The position numbers were made by a program, and so were the translations under genes. From assembly GCA_913063405.1 (NCBI GenBank), contig CAJXZB010000014.1, positions 1 through 64,000 on the forward strand: a DNA stretch of 64,000 nucleotides, in the 5' to 3' direction. Shown here one piece after another: positions 50,189 to 59,379 of this stretch. Positions within the stretch are counted from its first letter, which is position 1. The number at the start of each line of letters is the position of its first letter. The notes under the pieces were generated by a model. The model was not told the DNA's origin and made no database searches. It worked only from the letters and a program-made list of their open reading frames with translations. This DNA comes from an uncultured Ulvibacter sp. (GTDB taxonomy: Bacteria; Bacteroidota; Bacteroidia; Flavobacteriales; Flavobacteriaceae).

Positions 50189-50681
50189 AATTGTATTTTT
50201 TAATTAATTGTTCTCTTAAGGTTTTACGAGCTCTTGAGAGTGCTACACGGATAGCAGTTTCATTACTATCGAGCATTTTTGCTATTTCCGCAAATTCAAA
50301 TTCTTCTACATCTCGCAATTGCAGAATAATTTTTTGTTGCTCGGGAAGTGATTCCATAAGTTTAAAAACCAAGGCCACTCCGTCATTTGCTTCAATCTGC
50401 TTTTCTAAATTATCACTGTTCTGGTAATTACTATGAACAATCTTCAAATTTGAAGCCTGTTTCGATTTAAGTCGGTCCAGGCAATAGTTTTTTGTCATTG
50501 TAATAGCAAAAGCTTCAGGGTTTTTATAGTTTTTAATCTTCTCTTTGCCCTTCCATAATTTCAAATACACTTCTTGAACAGCATCTTCGGCTTCGTCATT
50601 AGAAACAAGAATCCTTTTGGCTATTCGATACAGTCTATCCTTAAAAGGAAGTACCGTTGCTATAAAGTCATTTTGTTTCAT
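50175..50681 (-). CDS. ECF-type RNA polymerase sigma factor
   Basis: 168 aa. Region 2 spans about 10-80 (LPFKDRLYRIAKRILVSNDE, AEDAVQEVYLKLWK with the DAVQE core-binding motif, then AFAITMTKNYCLDRLKSKQA). Region 4 spans about 110-160 (LPEQQKIILQLRDVEEFEFA, EIAKMLDSNETAIRVALSRA). First gene of the operon with the anti-sigma-like protein and two DUF4252 proteins, which are likely its own targets. No extra C-terminal domain. Confidence 0.93.
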   Translation of the reverse strand: MKQNDFIATVLPFKDRLYRIAKRILVSNDEAEDAVQEVYLKLWKGKEKIKNYKNPEAFAITMTKNYCLDRLKSKQASNLKIVHSNYQNSDNLEKQIEANDGVALVFKLMESLPEQQKIILQLRDVEEFEFAEIAKMLDSNETAIRVALSRARKTLREQLIKKYNYGVS

Positions 50682-50823
50682 TGTTACTTGGTTAATGTTG
50701 CAATTGCTATGCCGTTCTTTAATAATGACGAACCACCCTAGTTTTTGTTACAATTTATTTTAATTCCGCAATAATGTCCTTATTTTCGGAGTTTACAAGA
50801 CAAATACCAAAAAAAGCCTGCTC

Positions 50824-52224
50824 ATGAAAAAGAAACTATTCCTCTTCTTATTTGCTACATCAGTTATTTTTTCTTCCTGCTTTAAGGATTTAGACGATGA
50901 AGAGCAGTTTGCTTCGGTTCAAGAAATTCAAGACTTTATATATCGTGGTCTCAACTACTTCTATCTTTACAAGGCCGATACACCGGAATTAGCCAACGAT
51001 GCTTTTACTTCCGAAGACGAAAAAAACAACTTTATAAATAGTTATAGTACTCCCGAAGCCCTTTTCGATTATTTAAAATCTTCACAAGACAGATTCAGCA
51101 TTTTAGTCGATGATTATATCGAGTTGGAAAACGCCCTTAATGGCGTTACGCTAAATAATGGGATGGAGTTTGGTTTGGTGAGGTATCCTGATGGTAGCAG
51201 TAATGTCTTTGGATATGTACGCTACATTCTTCCTAATTCCAGCGCAGAGTCAACAATTTTAGAACGTGGAAGTATTTTTACCACCGTTGATGGACAACAA
51301 CTAACAGAAAACAACTTTAGCAGCTTATTAGCTCCAGATACCTATACGATTGGACTAGCCACTTATAACGGAACTGCAATTACTCCAACAAGCGACACTG
51401 TTTCCCTTACCAAAACGCAGTATTCTGAAAACCCGATTTATATCGCTAGAACACTTACTATCAATGGGATGAATATTGGATATTTAATGTACAATGCCTT
51501 TACTTCGGAATTTGATTCTCAATTAAATGCCGTTTTTGCGCAATTTCAAGCGGATGGAATCACAGATCTAGTGTTGGACCTTCGTTATAACGGAGGTGGT
51601 TCGGTTAGAACAGCTACTTATCTTGCCAGTATGATTACTGGGCAGAACACGGGACAGTTATACTTTAGCGAACAATGGAATGCAGATAGGCAAATTGAAT
51701 ACGCAGAAAACGGATTATTTGTGGATAGTTTTACGGGCGGAGGAGAGGCTATTAATAGCCTAAACCTCAACAGAGTTTATGTACTTGCCACCGGAAGAAC
51801 AGCTTCAGCGAGTGAACTCGTTATTAACGGTCTTGATCCATATATTACAGTTAACCAAGTGGGAGGAAACACCACTGGTAAATTCCAAGCGTCTTTTTTA
51901 TTATATGATGCACCAGCTCCGGGCTTCAGCAGAAGCCAGGCGAATCCAAGGCATACCTATGCGATGCTTCCTTTAGTTTTTAAAACAGCAAATGCAAATG
52001 GAGTTACTGATTTTATAGACGGTCTTGTGCCAGATTTTCCATTGGATGAAGATTATAGTAATTTAGGTGTCTTAGGAGACCCTAGCGAGCCTTTGTTGAC
52101 TGTAGCGCTAAACGACATTCTTCCATCCCCAATTCCTCTTAGAGCCAGCTTTAATGTGCTGGAGGAGATTTCTGAAAGCAAGGCAAGTTCTCCTGTGTAT
52201 CAAATAATGATAGCAGAACAATAA
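50824..52224 (+). CDS. S41 family peptidase, lipoprotein
   Basis: 466 aa. The lipobox FSSCFKD puts Cys at about 19. A small helical N-terminal domain (SVQEIQDFIYRGLNYFYLYK) is followed by a PDZ-like part (SAESTILERGSIFTTVDGQQ) and the tail-specific protease core. This has VLDLRYNGGGSVRTATYL, the nucleophile Ser in GRTASASELVINGL, and the Lys general base in GNTTGKFQAS. Ser-Lys dyad proteases of this type trim C-termini of envelope proteins. Single gene, closed by a strong hairpin. Confidence 0.93.
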   Translation: MKKKLFLFLFATSVIFSSCFKDLDDEEQFASVQEIQDFIYRGLNYFYLYKADTPELANDAFTSEDEKNNFINSYSTPEALFDYLKSSQDRFSILVDDYIELENALNGVTLNNGMEFGLVRYPDGSSNVFGYVRYILPNSSAESTILERGSIFTTVDGQQLTENNFSSLLAPDTYTIGLATYNGTAITPTSDTVSLTKTQYSENPIYIARTLTINGMNIGYLMYNAFTSEFDSQLNAVFAQFQADGITDLVLDLRYNGGGSVRTATYLASMITGQNTGQLYFSEQWNADRQIEYAENGLFVDSFTGGGEAINSLNLNRVYVLATGRTASASELVINGLDPYITVNQVGGNTTGKFQASFLLYDAPAPGFSRSQANPRHTYAMLPLVFKTANANGVTDFIDGLVPDFPLDEDYSNLGVLGDPSEPLLTVALNDILPSPIPLRASFNVLEEISESKASSPVYQIMIAEQ

Positions 52225-52242
52225 TAAGATTCGCCCCAATGC

Positions 52243-52282
52243 AAAAAGGCGTCAATTCTATAATAGAATTGACGCCTTTTTT
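52243..52282. terminator. Bidirectional terminator between the S41 peptidase and btuB genes
   Basis: AGGCGTCAATTCTA, TAA, TAGAATTGACGCCT: a perfect 14-bp stem flanked by A5 and T6, serving both convergent genes. Confidence 0.92.
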
Positions 52283-52297
52283 AGAACTTATTCTGTA

Positions 52298-54226
52298 TTA
52301 AAACTCCAAAGTAAACCCTACTCTTAGGTTTCTTCCTCTCGTTTGAAAGCGATACAATTCCTCATATTCTTCATCTAGTATATTACTCAACGTAGCGAAC
52401 ATTTTAAAGACGCTATTAAATCGATGCGTAGCGGTTAGGTCAAGTAGTCCATAACTATTCAAGGTGATATTCTCAGATTCAAAAGTATTCGAGTTAAAGA
52501 AAGTATCTTCTCGCTCGCTGTTATATTGATAACCAACGGAAATTAAACTTTTTTTAGTTAATTGATAACTTAAATTGGCATTCGCTTTATGTTCTGGAAT
52601 ACGCAGCGCAAATCTTTCATCGGTCTGTGTATTGGTATAGTTTGCCGAGAAATAAACCTTTTTTCCAAAGCTCTTAGACACCTCAACCTCTACACCACTT
52701 GCCATAAACTCATCAGCAATATTCTGGTATTGAAAAATAAACAGATCTGGGTCCACAGTTACAAAGTCCACAAAATTTGCTTCGTTTCGGTTAAAGTACA
52801 CAGCGCTTAAACTTAGATTATTCTCTGAAGTAAACACCAATCCTCCTTCAATAGTTGTATTTTCCTCAGGTTGTAATTCTTCATTTCCATAAAGAGGGTC
52901 GTACAATTGAAATAAAGACGGGGTGATATATGCAGTGCTATAAGAAGCCAATAGTTTTAGAGTATTCTTTCCAAAGTCAAAAGCATAGGAAGGATTTACA
53001 TTGTAAACCAAATGGTTCCCATAATTGCTATGTATATTTAATCTTGCTCCAGCGTTTAGATTCAATCCAAAATTCGAAACATAAATCAAATTTAAATAAG
53101 GATCAATTATATCAAACTTTGCCTCTTCTTCATTTACATTTTGTGCGAAATCAGTTGCTCCAAATGGAATACTAAATGAGTTGAAACTGCTAAGATTTCC
53201 GTTTACTCCTAGCAAAACGGTAAGTTCATTGGTAATTTTCTGATTCGCAAAAGCATCGAATGTATAAGAGGTTGCATCGTATTTAGAAGGAAACGAAGAT
53301 TGAATGTCTCGATCCAACCAACTATAGCTATCATTGAAATTTACACTACCCTTCTTATGCTTCCAAACTAAACTCCCACCAACTCTTTTCTGTTCCGAAA
53401 CAGTTTGACTATCGGCATCTGCAAAGCTAAAATCATCAAAGCCCGCTTTATAGTTGTTAAAGCTAAAAAAACGACTAAATGTTATGTCTTTACAAAACAC
53501 ATACCCAAGATTAACTTTTCCACTTACACGGTTAAAAACATCTTCTTCGTTGGTTGGCGCATCTTCGGCAGCTGCAATAGCAGAAAGACCTTCCACATAT
53601 CGATTACTAAAATCCAATTGATAAAAGAAGTTTTTAAGCGTTCCATTTATCGCAGCGTAATTTGTAAACTCCTCTAGATCACTGTCTTCATTTTCGGCCG
53701 CGCGATTCGTTCCTACCGTACTCGAAAACAGTGCAGAAATGGGTTTGTTTGAGGCTTTCTTAGTAGTAATACTAATTACAGCGGTGGCAGCACCAGACCC
53801 ATACAATACACTAGAGGCACCTTTAATAATTTCAATGTTCTCAATAGACGAAGCTGGTACCAGACGTAAATCGTAGTCGTTTGCGATTTGCGAGGGGTCA
53901 TTAAGTTGAATTCCATCAACCATAATCACCACCTGTCTGTTTCTACCACCGCGAACAAAGTAGCCCAAGTTCTGACCTGCGTTGCTGCGACTACCGTTAA
54001 TTTCCATTCCAGAAACTTGGTTAATTACCTCAGAAACGGATTTCCCGCCACTTCTTTCAAGTATTTCTGAAGTGATCTTCGTTATTACTTTTCCACTATT
54101 TTTTAGCGGAAGTTGTGTTTTGGTATCAAGATACACCGAGTCTAGTTTTTCGATGTCTTGAGATTCTTGCGCAAACAGAACACTGCTCGCCGATAGGCAT
54201 AAAGCCAAAAGTAAATTTTTGTTCAT
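52298..54226 (-). CDS. btuB: TonB-dependent cobalamin receptor, BtuB-like
   Basis: 642 aa outer-membrane receptor. A signal peptide ends in SVLFAQ. A TonB-box-like stretch (KLDSVYLDTKTQLP) precedes the plug domain (about 45-150: VSEVINQVSGMEINGSRSNA, GIQLNDPSQIANDYDLRLVP, IIKGASSVLYGSGAATAVIS). A 22-strand-type barrel follows, ending in RGRNLRVGFTLEF with the terminal Phe. Short for a TBDR and without a CarboxypepD domain, like BtuB. A cobalamin riboswitch in its leader identifies the substrate as B12 or a corrinoid. Divergent from btuF-btuC-btuD. Confidence 0.92.
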   Translation of the reverse strand: MNKNLLLALCLSASSVLFAQESQDIEKLDSVYLDTKTQLPLKNSGKVITKITSEILERSGGKSVSEVINQVSGMEINGSRSNAGQNLGYFVRGGRNRQVVIMVDGIQLNDPSQIANDYDLRLVPASSIENIEIIKGASSVLYGSGAATAVISITTKKASNKPISALFSSTVGTNRAAENEDSDLEEFTNYAAINGTLKNFFYQLDFSNRYVEGLSAIAAAEDAPTNEEDVFNRVSGKVNLGYVFCKDITFSRFFSFNNYKAGFDDFSFADADSQTVSEQKRVGGSLVWKHKKGSVNFNDSYSWLDRDIQSSFPSKYDATSYTFDAFANQKITNELTVLLGVNGNLSSFNSFSIPFGATDFAQNVNEEEAKFDIIDPYLNLIYVSNFGLNLNAGARLNIHSNYGNHLVYNVNPSYAFDFGKNTLKLLASYSTAYITPSLFQLYDPLYGNEELQPEENTTIEGGLVFTSENNLSLSAVYFNRNEANFVDFVTVDPDLFIFQYQNIADEFMASGVEVEVSKSFGKKVYFSANYTNTQTDERFALRIPEHKANANLSYQLTKKSLISVGYQYNSEREDTFFNSNTFESENITLNSYGLLDLTATHRFNSVFKMFATLSNILDEEYEELYRFQTRGRNLRVGFTLEF

Positions 54227-54339
54227 TTTAAAAAATTAAAACGAGAAAAAGAAGAAGTTTAGAACGTACATCATCATTAAATTAATGGATTGGTACAGTT
54301 TTACTCCCAAAACCCTTATCCCGAAGGTTTGACATAGTG

Positions 54340-54510
54340 AATTACGGCAGGTCTCCTGGCTTGTCTCTCGTGCCACCTTCCCATTAACCAAAGGTTAACA
54401 GTGGTTGAAGTTTGCACTTTCCGCCAAGGGCGGAATGACTTACAGTTGCGGGAACAGCTTCGGCATCTAACCGAATTCCCTTTTAAGGAAAAAATATTTC
54501 CACCAAAATT
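54340..54510 (-). ncRNA. Cobalamin (B12) riboswitch
   Basis: On the minus strand the B12 box GCCAGGAGACCTGCC (54360-54346) is exact. Upstream lie CCCGCAACTGTAAG (54452-54439), the GGGAATTCGGTTAGATGCCG arm (about 54482-54463) and a GC-rich side hairpin at 54419-54435. All core elements are present. It precedes btuB by about 115 nt, so B12 should shut off the receptor. No strong poly-T hairpin follows, which suggests control of translation rather than termination. Confidence 0.95.
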
Positions 54511-54515
54511 CGAGG

Positions 54516-54549
54516 CAAAAATAACGTAATTAATTGGTAGATAAGCCAA
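54516..54549 (-). promoter_or_regulatory. Promoter of the riboswitch-btuB transcript
   Basis: Minus strand TTG (54549-54547), 23 bases, TATTTTTG (54523-54516). It fits the Bacteroidota consensus and starts transcription just before the riboswitch. A plus-strand TATTTTTG at 54561-54568 lies back to back with it, touching the btuF start. Confidence 0.6.
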
Positions 54550-54571
54550 ACAAAAAATATTATTTTTGAGG

Positions 54572-55708
54572 ATGCAAAAGCTGTACATCTTCATTGGAAT
54601 CTTTCTATTTCTTTCATCTTGCAAGGAAAATGAGAAGTCATCTTCTATAGACTCAGAAATCAAAGAAAGAGTTCAAGTAAATTACGCTAAGGGATTTAAA
54701 ATAAATACTTATAGCTCTCATAAAGATATTGAATTGATTAACCCATGGCCTGGAGCTGAAGTAACTTTTAAGTATGCGCTAATTAAAAAAGGTATGACGC
54801 TCCCTACTTCAGAAAAATTTGATGCGGTGATAGAAATTCCTGTTTCAAACATTGTTGTAACCTCCACAACCCATATTCCCTCTTTGGAAATGCTCGGTGT
54901 TTCTGAAGCCTTAGTAGGGTTTCCAAACATCGATTATATCTCTTCAGAAACCACCAGAAAAAGAATTGATGATGGGAAAATAACCGAGCTTGGAAAAAAT
55001 GAAGACATCAATACCGAAGTTCTTATTGACTTATCCCCCGATGTTATTGTGGGTTTTGCAGTAGACGGAAACAATAGTGCTTTCAACATTATTAAAAAAA
55101 CTGGAATCCCCGTTGTATATAATTCAGACTGGACCGAAACCTCCCCCCTTGGAAAAGCCGAATGGATAAAGTTCTTTGGGGCTTTATTTGACAAGCAAAA
55201 AGAAGCCGACAGTATTTTTAGTACAATTGAATTGCAATACAATAGTGCTAAGAAAATAGCTTCGAAAGCCATTTCCGAGCCTACTGTTATTAGCGGTGCT
55301 ATGTATAAGGATGTTTGGTATATGCCACAAGGTAAAAGTTGGGCAGCCCAGTTTATCAAAGATGCACACGGTGATTACCTATGGAAGGAAACAGAAGGAA
55401 CCGGAAGTTTATCACTCAACTTAGAATCTGTGCTGGAAAAAGGAAAGGAGGCCGAATTCTGGGTGGGTTCTGGGCAATTTACAAGCCTTCAGCAAATGAA
55501 AGATACACATAGTGTTTATGGACAGTTTGAAGCTTATAAAAACAAAAAAGTTTTCAGTTTTACATCTAAAAAAGGCGCAACGGGCGGTGTTTTGTACTAT
55601 GAACTTGCCCCTAATAGACCAGACCTTGTTCTTAAAGATATTATTAAGATCTTGCATCCCGAGTTACTCATGGACTACCAACCTTACTTTTTCTCTCATT
55701 TAGAATAA
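54572..55708 (+). CDS. btuF: Corrinoid ABC transporter substrate-binding lipoprotein
   Basis: 378 aa from ATG 54572 (a TTG six bases earlier is in frame). The lipobox is LFLSSCKEN. It has two Rossmann-like lobes joined by a long helix, as in BtuF/FecB proteins: VSNIVVTSTTHIPSLEMLGV, NEDINTEVLIDLSPDVIVGF, and KVFSFTSKKGATGGVLYYEL near the end. It should receive B12 from the receptor and pass it to the permease. It shares one base with btuC (TAATG). The substrate assignment rests on the riboswitch and receptor across the divide. Confidence 0.88.
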   Translation: MQKLYIFIGIFLFLSSCKENEKSSSIDSEIKERVQVNYAKGFKINTYSSHKDIELINPWPGAEVTFKYALIKKGMTLPTSEKFDAVIEIPVSNIVVTSTTHIPSLEMLGVSEALVGFPNIDYISSETTRKRIDDGKITELGKNEDINTEVLIDLSPDVIVGFAVDGNNSAFNIIKKTGIPVVYNSDWTETSPLGKAEWIKFFGALFDKQKEADSIFSTIELQYNSAKKIASKAISEPTVISGAMYKDVWYMPQGKSWAAQFIKDAHGDYLWKETEGTGSLSLNLESVLEKGKEAEFWVGSGQFTSLQQMKDTHSVYGQFEAYKNKKVFSFTSKKGATGGVLYYELAPNRPDLVLKDIIKILHPELLMDYQPYFFSHLE

Positions 55709-56739
55709 TGCAAAGCCAAAAAACATACAGCTCCTATTTTATCATTCTATTGATATTGTTAGTGTTTTCGGCATTATTAAACATTAGTCTAGGTTCGGTA
55801 AGCATACCAATTAATGAAGTGATTTCTGGTCTGTTTGGTGGCGAAACTTCCAAGGAGTCTTGGCACTATATTCTAATTGATTATCGCTTACCAAAAGCCA
55901 TTACCGCAATTCTCGCTGGTGGAGGCCTTGCTGTTTCAGGTCTTTTAATGCAAACCTTATTTCGAAACCCACTGGCCGGACCTTTTGTTCTAGGACTAAG
56001 TAGCGGAGCAAGTTTGGGCGTAGCAATATTAATTCTAGGAGCCGGAGCTTTTGGTGGTTTTATTAGTGGATTCTTGCTTAATCAATGGAGCTTGGTAATT
56101 GCCTCAGCGTTGGGTAGTTTTTTAGTTTTACTTGCGGTAATGGTTGTTTCTTTTAAGATAAAAGACACTATGGCGATCCTCATTATTGGTTTGATGTTTG
56201 GTAGTGTCACAGCGGCAGTGGTAGGTGTATTGTCATATTTTAGCAATGCGGAACAACTACAACAATATATCTTTTGGTCTTTTGGCAGTCTAGGAAATCA
56301 ATCCTGGAATGGAGTTTTAATATTAGGAATTTGTGCTGTCATTGGTTTAGCGCTGAGTTTTTTCAGCAGCAAATCATTAAATGCCCTACTTTTAGGTGAG
56401 AATTATGCTAAAAGTATGGGGCTACACATTAAGAAAACTACATTCGTAGTTATTCTGGCAACTAGTATTCTTGCTGGTAGTATAACTGCTTTTGTTGGAC
56501 CTATAGCCTTCGTAGGGCTGGCCGTACCACATCTTGTTCGACAATTTTTCACTACCTCAAATCATCTTGTACTCATCCCCGCTGTTTTACTTTGCGGAAG
56601 TATTCTTATGCTTGTTTGTGACACTTTAGCACAGCTTCCATTTAGCGAATACACCCTCCCTATTAATGCTATCACCTCTCTGGTTGGAGCTCCTGTGGTT
56701 ATCTGGTTATTAGTTAGAAAACGTAAATTATTGTTTTAA
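55708..56739 (+). CDS. btuC: Cobalamin ABC transporter permease, FecCD family
   Basis: 343 aa with about ten transmembrane helices, FecCD/BtuC type. Landmarks: DYRLPKAITAILAGGGLAVS, GLLMQTLFRNPLAGPFVLGL, a coupling-helix region around VGPIAFVGLAVPHLVRQFF, and a C-terminal PINAITSLVGAPVVIWLLV. It forms a homodimer that moves B12 across the inner membrane. It overlaps both neighbours by one base, so the three genes are translated together. Confidence 0.92.
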   Translation: MQSQKTYSSYFIILLILLVFSALLNISLGSVSIPINEVISGLFGGETSKESWHYILIDYRLPKAITAILAGGGLAVSGLLMQTLFRNPLAGPFVLGLSSGASLGVAILILGAGAFGGFISGFLLNQWSLVIASALGSFLVLLAVMVVSFKIKDTMAILIIGLMFGSVTAAVVGVLSYFSNAEQLQQYIFWSFGSLGNQSWNGVLILGICAVIGLALSFFSSKSLNALLLGENYAKSMGLHIKKTTFVVILATSILAGSITAFVGPIAFVGLAVPHLVRQFFTTSNHLVLIPAVLLCGSILMLVCDTLAQLPFSEYTLPINAITSLVGAPVVIWLLVRKRKLLF

Positions 56740-57533
56740 TGACTTCAGAAACAAAACATATCATACTTGAGGCAAAAGAGTTGTCTATTGGGTATTCTAG
56801 TAAGAAGAAAACCGAAGTGATTTCCTCTAATATTGATTTTTCAATTTCTGAAGGGGTACTTGTGGCTCTGGTAGGGGCAAATGGAATTGGAAAATCCACC
56901 TTACTTAGAACTTTAGCCGGAATGCAGCCTGCTTTACAAGGAAGCGTACAATTGAACGGAACCTCTTTAAAAGAATACACAGCGCTTCAAATGGCAAATC
57001 AGTTGAGCGTAGTCCTAACAGAAGCACCTGCATCAAAGAACTTAACTGTCTTAGAATTGATTTCACTGGGTAGGCAACCCTATACAAACTGGATGGGAAA
57101 ACTTTCCGAAACCGATCAAAAGGCTATTCAATTTGCCCTTCACGCCACCGATACTGAAAGCTTGTTAGAACGAAAATGCTTTGAACTAAGTGACGGCCAA
57201 CTACAACGTGTATATATTGCGAGAGCTTTGGCCCAGGACACTCCGCTTATCATTTTAGATGAGCCGACGACTCATTTAGATCTTTATCACCGAGCATATG
57301 TCCTAAAATTATTAAAAAAACTAACGAAAGAAACTGGAAAAACTATTTTGTTTTCGACTCATGAAATAGATTTAGCAATTCAGTTAGTTGACAAAATGCT
57401 AGTAATGACTCCAAAAGCCATGTATTTCAATGAGCCAAACAGATTAATTGAAGATGGGAGGTTTGACACGCTTTTCCCCAAAGAAACCATTGATTTTGAT
57501 AAGAATAGTGGCAGGTTCCAAGTCAAAAAATAA
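56739..57533 (+). CDS. btuD: Cobalamin ABC transporter ATP-binding protein
   Basis: 264 aa ATPase. Walker A GANGIGKSTLLRTLAG (about 47-62), Q-loop near LTEAPASKNLTVLEL, and Walker B LIILDEPTTHLDL. The signature motif reads LSDGQLQRV instead of LSGGQ, the second Gly-position residue being Asp, a mild variant also seen in some iron-siderophore/B12 ATPases. The H-loop is FSTHEIDLA. Last gene of the btuFCD run. Confidence 0.92.
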   Translation: MTSETKHIILEAKELSIGYSSKKKTEVISSNIDFSISEGVLVALVGANGIGKSTLLRTLAGMQPALQGSVQLNGTSLKEYTALQMANQLSVVLTEAPASKNLTVLELISLGRQPYTNWMGKLSETDQKAIQFALHATDTESLLERKCFELSDGQLQRVYIARALAQDTPLIILDEPTTHLDLYHRAYVLKLLKKLTKETGKTILFSTHEIDLAIQLVDKMLVMTPKAMYFNEPNRLIEDGRFDTLFPKETIDFDKNSGRFQVKK

Positions 57534-57663
57534 CCTTCTTTGGTAATTCGCAATATTGTTCATTTCTAATTCCAATCATTTAACTAAAAAATATAATTTG
57601 TGGTTATCTTTACTTGCAGCTATACATAATCAAATGGAAACTAAAATTATCAATATAAAATAA

Positions 57664-59007
57664 ATGAACGAAACCTTTCTCTTTTTACTACTCGCAGCAG
57701 TCTGCCTCCTAATTGGGGCTTTTGTGGGGAATCTTATAGCCAAACTTAAAGAAAAGTCTGAAACCAGTAAGTTGGAGGTGCGATTAGAGCAATCACATGA
57801 ACAGGAAGAAAAGCTTAGTGAACAATTTGATAGAATGCAGTTAGATAAGGAAGAAATACGCAAGGAAAAAGAGTTTTTAAATGTTGAACTAACAAAACGA
57901 AATACCGAAATGAACGGCTTGGAGGTTAAGTTACGAGAACAGAAAATAGAAGTAGAGAAACTTCAAGAGAAATTTGCGAATGATTTTGAAGTATTGGCAA
58001 ACAAAATCCTTGAAAGCAAGTCTGAAAAATTCACAAAGCAAAACAAGGAAAATATCGACGGTATTCTTAAACCACTTCAGGAGAAAATAGAAAAATTCGA
58101 AAAGAAGGTAGATGACACTCATAAAGAAAGTATAGATCGCCACGCTATGCTACGACAGCAAATTATAGGTTTAAAAGAACTCAACGAACAAATGAGTAAA
58201 GAAGCCACCAATCTTACTAAGGCGCTAAAAGGGGACAGTAAAACGCAGGGGAATTGGGGAGAGTTAGTATTGGAACGTGTTTTAGAAAAGAGCGGACTGG
58301 AAAAAGACCGGGAATACTTTGTTCAAAATAGCTTTACAACAGATGACGGGAAACGTGTTCTTCCGGATGTTGTCTTGCATCTGCCAGACAATAAAAAAAT
58401 GATTATTGACTCCAAGGTGTCCTTGGTTGGTTATGAACGATTTGTGAATGAGGAAGAGAAGGATCTACAAGCTCAGTATTTAAAAGAACATATAAGTTCT
58501 TTAAAAAAGCACATTGAACAGCTTAGCGATAAAAATTACCAAGATATTTATAAAATTGAAAGTCCAGATTTTGTCTTACTCTTTATTCCCATTGAGCCGG
58601 CTTTTGCTGTGGCAATCAATGAAGACAACAATCTATACAATTGGGCATTCGAAAAAAACATTGTGATCGTTACCCCTACTACCCTGCTAGCAACCTTACG
58701 AACCGTTGACAGTATGTGGAACAACGAGAAACAACAGCAAAATGCTTTGGAAATTGCAACTCAGGCTGGAAGACTGTATGATCAATTTGTGAATCTCACG
58801 GACGATCTAATAAAAATTGGTAATCAATTAAATACAGTAAAAGGTAGTTATGAAGGTACCATGAAAAAATTAACAGGTAAAGGAAATCTAATAACTCGGG
58901 TAGAAAAACTAAAAAAACTTGGTTCAAAGGCTAGTAAATATATCAATGAAAAGCTTTTGGAAAAAGCCACGGACGAACACGAACACCAAGAATTAATCGA
59001 TAATTAA
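57664..59007 (+). CDS. rmuC: DNA recombination protein RmuC
   Basis: 447 aa. An N-terminal transmembrane anchor (FLFLLLAAVCLLIGAFVGNL) is followed by a long coiled coil (about 30-190, Glu/Lys-rich) and the RmuC nuclease-like domain: GDSKTQGNWGELVLERVLEK, LPDVVLHLPDNKKMIIDSKV, and VIVTPTTLLATLRTVDSMWN. It limits DNA inversions in E. coli; the exact activity is uncertain. Followed by two short genes on the same strand with 2- and 1-base gaps, likely one operon. Confidence 0.94.
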   Translation: MNETFLFLLLAAVCLLIGAFVGNLIAKLKEKSETSKLEVRLEQSHEQEEKLSEQFDRMQLDKEEIRKEKEFLNVELTKRNTEMNGLEVKLREQKIEVEKLQEKFANDFEVLANKILESKSEKFTKQNKENIDGILKPLQEKIEKFEKKVDDTHKESIDRHAMLRQQIIGLKELNEQMSKEATNLTKALKGDSKTQGNWGELVLERVLEKSGLEKDREYFVQNSFTTDDGKRVLPDVVLHLPDNKKMIIDSKVSLVGYERFVNEEEKDLQAQYLKEHISSLKKHIEQLSDKNYQDIYKIESPDFVLLFIPIEPAFAVAINEDNNLYNWAFEKNIVIVTPTTLLATLRTVDSMWNNEKQQQNALEIATQAGRLYDQFVNLTDDLIKIGNQLNTVKGSYEGTMKKLTGKGNLITRVEKLKKLGSKASKYINEKLLEKATDEHEHQELIDN

Positions 59008-59009
59008 TA

Positions 59010-59378
59010 ATGAGAAAAACGCTCTTTATAATCTTAGGTAGCACCCTAGCCTTATTTTTGCTCTATTTTGCTTTTATTTATTATGTGCCGTACAGTGAAG
59101 GGACACGTGCAGGAGAACTGATTAAATTTAGTCATAAAGGAGTGATCGTAAAAACTTATGAAGGTGAGATTAGTCAAGGAATAAGTGGTGCTCAAATTTT
59201 CCCTTTTTCGGTTTTGGATGAGGAAAAAGAAGTAATCGAAAAGATGAAGGAATATCAGGGTCGATATGTGAAATTAACCTATATAGAGCGCTACAGCACT
59301 TTCTTCTTTTGGGGAGATACCAAATATTTCATTACAGAAGTATCTCAAGAGAATTCGCCTCACATCAAAGGAAATTAA
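59010..59378 (+). CDS. Hypothetical membrane-anchored protein, 122 aa
   Basis: One N-terminal helix (ILGSTLALFLLYFAFIYY), then a small strand-rich domain: EGTRAGELIKFSHKGVIVKT, YEGEISQGISGAQIF, KEYQGRYVKLTYIERYSTFF. The family is widespread in Bacteroidota and sometimes mislabelled 6-phosphogluconate dehydrogenase, though it has no dinucleotide fold. Function unknown. Tightly packed between rmuC and the thioesterase gene. Confidence 0.78.
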   Translation: MRKTLFIILGSTLALFLLYFAFIYYVPYSEGTRAGELIKFSHKGVIVKTYEGEISQGISGAQIFPFSVLDEEKEVIEKMKEYQGRYVKLTYIERYSTFFFWGDTKYFITEVSQENSPHIKGN

Positions 59379-59379
59379 C

